Source: Brevundimonas sp. (GTDB taxonomy: Bacteria > Pseudomonadota > Alphaproteobacteria > Caulobacterales > Caulobacteraceae). From it: a stretch of 10,409 nt of DNA. Position 1 is the stretch's first letter. Every line of letters starts with the position of its first letter. Of this stretch, positions 5,703 to 10,409 are shown piece after piece. A model generated the notes under the pieces. It saw only the letters and a program-made list of their open reading frames with translations, had not been told where the DNA came from and did not search any database. The stretch covers positions 1 through 10,409 of the forward strand of contig JADGMZ010000366.1 in the NCBI GenBank assembly GCA_015234495.1, given 5' to 3'. A program made the translations under genes and the position numbers.

Positions 5703-5867
5703 GACCGCCGGCAGGCGACCCGGACCCGTCCGGTTAACCTGAGAGGCGAAAACGCCCGTTGATTCCGGCGGGCTGAGATGCGACGACAACGGGCGGAGTG
5801 GGGGCTGCGGTCCCGCGCCGCATCACCAGATTTCTTGCGTTCGCCGCGCGAGCCTCGGGGTTTCGAC
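5703..5867 (+). promoter_or_regulatory. popZ upstream region with nested dyads, TTAACC and GANTC
   Basis: This 165-nt gap contains several ordered elements. CCGGAC-CC-GTCCGG (5720-5733) overlaps the palindrome GGTTAACC (5732-5739), which includes the CtrA-like half-site TTAACC. Next, CGCCCGTTG (5753-5761) is repeated inverted as CAACGGGCG (5787-5795), a perfect 9-bp stem around 25 nt. GATTC, a CcrM GANTC site, lies at 5761-5765 at the edge of that stem. No convincing -35/-10 pair and no T-run terminator for tolC are visible, so tolC read-through into popZ is possible. Cell-cycle control of popZ by these sites is inference. Confidence 0.4.
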
Positions 5868-6524
5868 ATGACCGACCAGACCGCCCAGGAACCGACGATG
5901 GAGGAAATCCTGGCGTCGATCCGCCGGATCATCTCCGAAGACGACGCGCCGGCGGAAACCGCTGCTGCGCCGGCGTCGGCGCCCGAATCCGAATCCGAAG
6001 GCGAGGCCGCCGCCGAACCGGCCGTCGCCGAATCGGCGCCCGCCGCCGCCGAATCCTCGCCCGCCCTGATGGACGAGTCCCCCGCGATGGAGGAGCCCGC
6101 GGCTTCGGAAGAGGACGTGCTGGAACTGACCGACACCTATGAGGCCCCCGCGGCCGAGAGCATCGGCGACCTCGACGTTTCCCCGGCCGCCGACGTCGAC
6201 CCGTTCCCGGTCGAGGCGGTCAGCGAATCGGCCTTCGCGCCCGAGCCGGAGCACCCCGCGGACACCACCAGCCACGGCCGCTACGACACCCTCGTCGGCG
6301 ACAGCGCCGCCGCCAGCGCGGCCTCGGCCTTTGCGGGCCTGGCCTCCTCCCTGAAGAAGTCCGAGCCCATGGAACCCTCGCTTCCGTCCGGCCCCACGCT
6401 CGACGAACTGGCCCGCGCCCTGCTGCGCCCGATGCTCAAGGAATGGCTGGACGCCAACCTGCCGGGCATCGTGGAGCGCGAGGTACGCAAGGAAGTCGAA
6501 CGCATCGCCCGCACCGCCGGCTAG
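5868..6524 (+). CDS. popZ: Polar organizing protein PopZ (DUF2497 family)
   Basis: The product has 218 residues. Its N-terminus, with QEPTMEEILASIRRIISEDD at 7-26, is nearly identical to Caulobacter PopZ. The C-terminal LLRPMLKEWLDANLPGIVE (185-203) and the basic-acidic helix to 217 match its oligomerisation helices. PopZ self-assembles at cell poles into a condensate that anchors the ParB-origin complex and recruits cell-cycle signalling proteins. The first helix (about 10-23) binds clients, a Pro/Glu/Asp/Ala-rich disordered linker follows, and the last helices (about 146-164 and 176-217) oligomerise. The linker here, about residues 24-145, contains an EDVLELTD island (82-89) and no Lys or Arg between R20 and R138. 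C. crescentus PopZ is 177 residues to my recollection, so this one is about 40 longer, mostly in the linker. I chose the ATG at 5868 because it places the client helix at the true N-terminus; its Shine-Dalgarno (CGGGG, 7 nt upstream) is weak. Confidence 0.95.
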   Translation: MTDQTAQEPTMEEILASIRRIISEDDAPAETAAAPASAPESESEGEAAAEPAVAESAPAAAESSPALMDESPAMEEPAASEEDVLELTDTYEAPAAESIGDLDVSPAADVDPFPVEAVSESAFAPEPEHPADTTSHGRYDTLVGDSAAASAASAFAGLASSLKKSEPMEPSLPSGPTLDELARALLRPMLKEWLDANLPGIVEREVRKEVERIARTAG

Positions 6525-6560
6525 CTTCACCTGCGACCTGATCAAGGCTAGATCATTCCG

Positions 6561-6588
6561 GGGCGGCTCCAGTCGGGGCCGCCCTTTT
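6561..6588 (+). terminator. Hairpin terminator between popZ and valS
   Basis: GGGCGGCTCC (6561-6570) pairs with GGGGCCGCCC (6575-6584), one G-T pair included, around the tetraloop AGTC. TTTT and then CCTTT follow. It is a convincing intrinsic terminator for popZ. It ends only 21 nt before the valS ATG, so valS needs a promoter inside or just before it, or relies on read-through. Confidence 0.8.
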
Positions 6589-6609
6589 CCTTTCGTGTAA
6601 GACCGCCCC

Positions 6610-9324
6610 ATGCTCGACAAGACCTTCGATCCGAAAGCCGCCGAACCGCGCCTTTACGCGCAATGGGAGGCGAGCGGCCTGTTCGCCCCGCGCCAGGACA
6701 CGGCGGCCGGGGCCTATTCGATCGTCATCCCGCCGCCCAACGTGACCGGCTCGCTGCACATCGGCCACGCCCTGAACAACACCCTGCAGGACATCCTCGC
6801 CCGCTATCACCGGATGAAGGGCAAGGCGGTGCTGTGGCTGCCCGGCACCGACCACGCCGGCATCGCCACCCAGATGGTGGTCGAGCGCCAGCTCGCGGCC
6901 GAGGGCAATGTCGGACGCCGCGACATGGGCCGCGACGCCTTCGTCGACAAGGTCTGGGAATGGAAGGCCGAGAGCGGCGGGACCATCGTCCAGCAGCTTC
7001 GCCGCCTGGGCGCCTCCTGCGACTGGAGCCGCGAGCGCTTCACCCTCGACGAGGGCCTGAACGCCGCCGTTCGCAAGGTCTTCGTCCAGCTTCACCGCGA
7101 GGGCCTGATCTACCGCGACAAGCGGCTGGTGAACTGGGACCCGCACTTCCAGACCGCCATCTCCGACCTCGAGGTCGAGCAGCGCGAGGTCGACGGCCAT
7201 TACTGGCATTTCGCCTATCCGCTGGCCGACGGCGTCACCTACGAACACCCGGTCGCCTTCGACGACGAGGGCAGGGCGACGGAATGGGAGACCCGCGACT
7301 ACATCGTCGTCGCCACCACCCGGCCCGAGACCATGCTGGGCGACACCGGCGTGGCCGTGCACCCGGATGATGAGCGGTACGCCGGTCTGGTCGGCAAGGA
7401 GATCGACCACCCGATCACCGGCCGGCGCATCCGCATCGTCGCCGACGACTACGCCGATCCGACCAAGGGCTCGGGGGCGGTGAAGATCACCCCGGCGCAC
7501 GACTTCAACGACTTCGGCGTCGGCAAGCGCACCGGGCTGGCGGCGCTGAACGTGCTGGACGCCTTCGCCCGCATCACCAACGCCGACACGCCCGACGTGC
7601 CGGCGGAGTACTGCGGCATGGACCGTTTCGAGGCGCGGAAGGCCATCGTCGCGCGCGCCGAGGCGGAAGGCTGGCTGAAGGAGATCGAGAAGACCCGCCA
7701 CGTCGTCCCGCACGGCGACCGCTCGGGCGTGGTCATCGAGCCGTGGATGACGGACCAGTGGTACGTCGACGCCCACACCCTGGCCCAGCCGGCGATCAGG
7801 GCGGTGGAACAGGGCGACACCGTCTTCGAACCCGCCAGCTATGCCAAGATCTACTTCGAATGGCTGCGCAACATCGAGCCGTGGTGCATCTCGCGCCAGC
7901 TGTGGTGGGGCCACCGCATCCCGGCCTGGTACGACGACGAGGGGAACATCTACGTCGGCGAGACCGAGGAGGAGGTCCGCGCCGAGGCCGGCGACCGCCC
8001 GCTGCGCCAGGACGAGGACGTGCTCGACACCTGGTTCTCCTCCGCCCTGTGGCCCTTCTCGACCATGGGCTGGCCGGAGCAGACCGAGGACCTCGAAAGC
8101 TTCTACCCGACGTCCGATCTGGTGACGGCGGCCGACATCATCTTCTTCTGGGTTGCCCGGATGATGATGATGGGACTTCACTTCATGGATGAAGTGCCGT
8201 TCCGGCGCGTCATCATCAACGGCCTGGTCCGCGACGAGAAGGGCCAGAAGATGTCGAAGTCCAAGGGCAACGTCATCGACCCGCTCGGCATCATCGACGA
8301 GCTGGGCGCCGACCCGCTGCGCTTCACCATGGCCATCCTGTCGGGTACGCGCGACATCAAGTTGTCGAAGCAACGTATTGAAGGCTATCGCAACTTCGGC
8401 ACCAAGCTGTGGAACGCCGCGCGTTTCGCCCAGATGAACGAGGCGGTGCGCGTCGACGGCTTCGACCCGGCCGGCGTGGAACAGACCATCAACCGCTGGA
8501 TCCGTGGCGAGCTGACGAAGGCTGAGCGCCAGGTGTCGGCGGCGCTGGAGGGCGGGCGTTTCGACGACGCCGCCTCGGCCCTGTACCGCTTCGTCTGGAA
8601 CGTCTTCTGCGACTGGTACCTGGAACTGGCCAAGCCGGTATTCCAGGGCGCGGACGCGGCCGCCAAGGCCGAAACCCGGGCGATGACCGCCTGGACCCTC
8701 GACCAGACCCTGAAGCTGATGCACCCGGTGATGCCCTTCATCACCGAGGAGCTGTGGGCCCAGACCGCCGGCGACGGCGCTGCTCGCGACGAGGCGATGC
8801 TGATCGGCGCCGCCTGGCCCGACCTGCCCGACGCCTTCGTCGACGCAGGCGCCGAGGCCGAGATCGGCTGGCTGGTCGACCTGGTCACCGAAATCCGCCA
8901 GCTGCGCGCCGAGATGAACGTGCCGCCCTCGGCCAGGCCGCCGCTGGCCTTCGTGGCCCCCGACGGGGCGACGGCGGCGCGCATGGACCGCCACCGCGAC
9001 CTGATCCTGACGCTCGGCCGGGTCGCGGACCTGTCCCGCGCCGAGGCCGCTCCGACCGGCGCAGTGACCTTCGTGAGCGGCGGGGCCACCGCGGCCCTGT
9101 CGCTGGCCGGGATCATCGACCTCGCCGCCGAGCGGACCCGGCTGGCCAGGGAGATCGCCGCCTTCGACAGTGACATCGGTCATTTCAACAAGAAGCTGGG
9201 CAACCCCAACTTCGTGGCCCGCGCCGCCGCCGAGGTGGTCGGGGAACAGCGCGCCAAACTGGCCGAGGCCGAGGCGGGCAAGGCCAGGCTGCAGGCGGCT
9301 CTGGCGCGGCTGGAAGGCCTCTGA
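6610..9324 (+). CDS. valS: Valyl-tRNA synthetase
   Basis: This 904-residue class I aminoacyl-tRNA synthetase charges tRNA-Val with valine in the cytosol. The HIGH signature is present as LHIGH in [16 protein letters not shown] (41-56), and KMSKS at 547-551 ([11 protein letters not shown]). The CP1 editing domain that removes mischarged threonine is inserted between them, with [17 protein letters not shown] near 236-252. DHAGIATQ follows the first catalytic strand as in ValRS. The anticodon-binding domain lies about 610-760. The last 65 residues form the typical ValRS C-terminal coiled coil, with [12 protein letters not shown] followed by A/E-rich helices. Length is in the usual range (E. coli about 950). 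No clear Shine-Dalgarno precedes the ATG, which sits 21 nt after the popZ terminator. The tlyA gene starts 4 nt after its stop, indicating an operon. All signature residues are intact. Confidence 0.98.
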   Translation: MLDKTFDPKAAEPRLYAQWEASGLFAPRQDTAAGAYSIVIPPPNVTGSLHIGHALNNTLQDILARYHRMKGKAVLWLPGTDHAGIATQMVVERQLAAEGNVGRRDMGRDAFVDKVWEWKAESGGTIVQQLRRLGASCDWSRERFTLDEGLNAAVRKVFVQLHREGLIYRDKRLVNWDPHFQTAISDLEVEQREVDGHYWHFAYPLADGVTYEHPVAFDDEGRATEWETRDYIVVATTRPETMLGDTGVAVHPDDERYAGLVGKEIDHPITGRRIRIVADDYADPTKGSGAVKITPAHDFNDFGVGKRTGLAALNVLDAFARITNADTPDVPAEYCGMDRFEARKAIVARAEAEGWLKEIEKTRHVVPHGDRSGVVIEPWMTDQWYVDAHTLAQPAIRAVEQGDTVFEPASYAKIYFEWLRNIEPWCISRQLWWGHRIPAWYDDEGNIYVGETEEEVRAEAGDRPLRQDEDVLDTWFSSALWPFSTMGWPEQTEDLESFYPTSDLVTAADIIFFWVARMMMMGLHFMDEVPFRRVIINGLVRDEKGQKMSKSKGNVIDPLGIIDELGADPLRFTMAILSGTRDIKLSKQRIEGYRNFGTKLWNAARFAQMNEAVRVDGFDPAGVEQTINRWIRGELTKAERQVSAALEGGRFDDAASALYRFVWNVFCDWYLELAKPVFQGADAAAKAETRAMTAWTLDQTLKLMHPVMPFITEELWAQTAGDGAARDEAMLIGAAWPDLPDAFVDAGAEAEIGWLVDLVTEIRQLRAEMNVPPSARPPLAFVAPDGATAARMDRHRDLILTLGRVADLSRAEAAPTGAVTFVSGGATAALSLAGIIDLAAERTRLAREIAAFDSDIGHFNKKLGNPNFVARAAAEVVGEQRAKLAEAEAGKARLQAALARLEGL

Positions 9325-9328
9325 GGCG

Positions 9329-10063
9329 TTGAAGACCCGGCTCGACCAGCTGCTGGTCGCCCGCGGCCTGGCGGAGAGCCGGTCGCGGGCGCGGGCGGCC
9401 ATCGAGGCGGGCGGGGTCACCATTGACGGCCGCCCGGCCAGGGGCGCGTCCCAGCCGGTGGCGGAAGATGCGGACATCGTCTTCGCCGACGCCCACGACT
9501 TCGTCGGCCGCGCCGCCCTGAAGCTGGATCACGCCCTGAACCTGTGGCCGGTGAAGGTCGAGGGTCGCGTCGTCCTCGACGTCGGGGCCTCGACCGGCGG
9601 CTTCACCGAGGTCTGCCTGCGGCGCGGGGCGGCGCAGGTGTACGCCGTCGACGTGGGGCAGGGGCAGCTGCATCCGCGCCTCGCCGCCGATCCGCGTGTG
9701 GTCAATCTCGAGAAGACCGACGCCCGCACCCTGACGCCGACCGAAATTCCCCAAGCGCCGGAGCTGATCGTCTGCGACGCCAGCTTCATCGGCCTCGCCA
9801 AGGTCCTGCCGGCCGCCCTGGCGCTGGCGGCGCCCGCCGCCGAGCTGGTCGCCCTGGTCAAGCCGCAGTTCGAGGCTGCGGGCCCTGGCGCGGTCGGCAA
9901 GAAGGGCGTGGTCAAGGACCCCGTGGCCCATCGCGCGGCGGTGGCCTCGGTCTCCGCCTGGCTGGAGGGCGTCGGCTGGGGTGTCTGCGACGTCGCCGAC
10001 AGTCCCGTCGCCGGCGGCGACGGCAACATCGAATTCCTGCTCCGGGCGCGACGCGACGCCTGA
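9329..10063 (+). CDS. tlyA: TlyA-family rRNA 2'-O-methyltransferase
   Basis: The product has 244 residues and two domains. An N-terminal S4 RNA-binding domain (about 2-60) begins KTRLDQLLVARGLAESRSRA. An FtsJ-like Rossmann methyltransferase domain follows, with the SAM motif LDVGASTGGFTE at 83-94. The K-D-K-E tetrad of 2'-O-methyltransferases is visible as K65 (RAALKL), D150 (CDASF), K178 (VKPQF) and E235 (GNIEFLL). Characterised TlyA enzymes methylate cytidines of 16S and/or 23S rRNA; the exact sites here are unknown. The best start is the TTG at 9329, which gives MKTRLDQLL, the standard TlyA N-terminus. GAGG overlaps the valS stop and GGAAGG lies 11 nt upstream. The frame is open further into valS, but that part is a shadow. 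Translational coupling to valS is likely. Confidence 0.93.
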   Translation: MKTRLDQLLVARGLAESRSRARAAIEAGGVTIDGRPARGASQPVAEDADIVFADAHDFVGRAALKLDHALNLWPVKVEGRVVLDVGASTGGFTEVCLRRGAAQVYAVDVGQGQLHPRLAADPRVVNLEKTDARTLTPTEIPQAPELIVCDASFIGLAKVLPAALALAAPAAELVALVKPQFEAAGPGAVGKKGVVKDPVAHRAAVASVSAWLEGVGWGVCDVADSPVAGGDGNIEFLLRARRDA

Positions 10064-10179
10064 TCGCCGCCGGCCCCGACCGGACGTTTCGCCACATCAG
10101 GGAAACCCCCAGCTTGTCGGGCCGGTGGGGATCACGACCTCATGGGCGTCTCCGGGAAACCGGCAAAGGGAGTGTTGAG
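10064..10179 (+). promoter_or_regulatory. Intergenic region upstream of the DUF6448-like gene
   Basis: These 116 nt separate tlyA from the last gene. GGGAAACC occurs twice (10100-10107 and 10154-10161). The first copy resembles an ECF-type -35 (GGAAC-like), with CGGT 16-17 nt later, but the match is weak and I do not call a promoter. No clear intrinsic terminator for tlyA is visible. GGGAG at 10168-10172 is the ribosome binding site of the next gene. Confidence 0.25.
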
Positions 10180-10409
10180 ATGCGTATTCGCTCGTTGGTC
10201 GCGACCGCGGCGTTGTCGGCGGGGTTGATGGTCCTCGGCCTGGCCACACCCGCTCTGGCTCACTGCGACAGCCTGGACGGCCCGGTCGTCGCGGACGCCC
10301 GGCGCGCCATCGCCACCGGCGACGTGGCCCCTGTGCTGAAATGGATACCGACCGACGACGAGGCCGAAATCCGCAGCGCCTTCGACATGACCCTGACGGT
10401 TCGCGGCGA
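10180..10409 (+). CDS. Secreted DUF6448-like protein (N-terminal part, cut by window end)
   Basis: ATG at 10180 follows GGGAG with a 7-nt spacer. The 76 complete codons visible encode a Sec signal peptide (1-27, ending ATPALA, cleavage before H28) and a mature N-terminus AHCDSLDGPVVADARRAI. This is followed by GDVAPVLKWIP (47-57) and EIRSAFDMTLTVRG. The HCDSLDGPVV start and the LKW and AF-TL-VR spacing match, from memory, proteins annotated as DUF6448 found in the periplasm of diverse bacteria. The biochemical role is unknown. The conserved His-Cys directly after the cleavage site is notable and could bind metal, which is inference. The rest of the gene lies beyond the window. Confidence 0.75.
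   Translation, partial: MRIRSLVATAALSAGLMVLGLATPALAHCDSLDGPVVADARRAIATGDVAPVLKWIPTDDEAEIRSAFDMTLTVRG

Noticed and set aside
5720..5733. CCGGAC-CC-GTCCGG as a tolC terminator
   Set aside because: The loop would be too small for the full stem, and no T-run follows. It is kept only as a DNA dyad.
4275..5789. 504-codon antisense frame over tolC
   Set aside because: The translation is G/Q/L/A-rich with no recognisable domain, and the plus strand carries a complete TolC with signal peptide and ribosome binding site.
5778..5867. Upstream in-frame ATG that would add 30 residues to PopZ
   Set aside because: The extension is Arg-rich, has no good ribosome binding site and would bury the client-binding helix that is N-terminal in PopZ. 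The dyad at 5753-5795 also overlaps this start.
9170..9328. 5' extension of tlyA inside valS
   Set aside because: The residues before the TTG at 9329 are a frame-shifted reading of the ValS C-terminal coiled coil. TlyA proteins begin at the S4 domain motif, which starts right after the TTG.
6553..9477. 974-codon open frame antisense to valS
   Set aside because: It is the opposite-strand shadow of an intact valyl-tRNA synthetase gene in very GC-rich DNA, where stops are rare. Its translation is low-complexity G/R/H/V-rich and has no family motif.
1..10409. Mobile elements, CRISPR arrays, phage genes or toxin-antitoxin pairs
   Set aside because: No transposase or integrase motifs, no regular spaced repeats, and no stretch of unusual base composition were seen. 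Although two tRNA genes are present, no direct repeat of a tRNA 3' end that would mark an integrated element was noticed.

Overview
The window is about 10.4 kb of very GC-rich DNA (third codon positions almost all G or C) from an alphaproteobacterium, most likely Caulobacteraceae. A Brevundimonas-like genome is my best guess. The main reason is a recognisable PopZ gene with the Caulobacter-type N-terminus and C-terminal helices, next to a TolC/RsaF-type outer-membrane factor. To my recollection rsaFb and popZ are also adjacent in Caulobacter crescentus. The genus is inference; the PopZ, ValS, TlyA and SpoU assignments rest on motifs visible in the sequence.

Layout. The last 16 codons of a plus-strand gene end at 53 and are followed by a strong terminator. 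Two minus-strand genes follow: a LOG/TIGR00730 phosphoribohydrolase and, downstream, a small secreted four-cysteine protein. Divergent from LOG is a lipoprotein with two Ig-like repeats, ending in a terminator that faces a minus-strand tRNA-Asn(GTT). Divergent from that tRNA is a SpoU-type 2'-O-ribose RNA methyltransferase. Next come a 39-codon single-pass membrane microprotein and a minus-strand tRNA-Cys(GCA).

From 3.4 kb onward everything is on the plus strand. There is a protein-L-isoaspartate methyltransferase homologue that has lost its SAM-binding glycine motif, then TolC, PopZ, ValS and TlyA. The window ends in the first third or so of a secreted DUF6448-type protein.

Functional themes. 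Translation and RNA modification are represented by two tRNAs, ValS, a SpoU methyltransferase and TlyA; tlyA starts 4 nt after the valS stop and is probably co-transcribed with it. The envelope and cell pole are represented by TolC, PopZ, two secreted small proteins, a lipoprotein and a membrane microprotein. Most genes are ordinary core genes and there is no sign of mobile elements, CRISPR arrays or recent transfer. I found no clearly new multi-gene system. The best second-look items are the expanded, base-free acidic linker of PopZ with its conserved island, the motif-less PCMT homologue, the membrane microprotein, the repeat lipoprotein, and intergenic segments combining GANTC (CcrM) sites, TTAACC (CtrA-like half-sites) and dyads.
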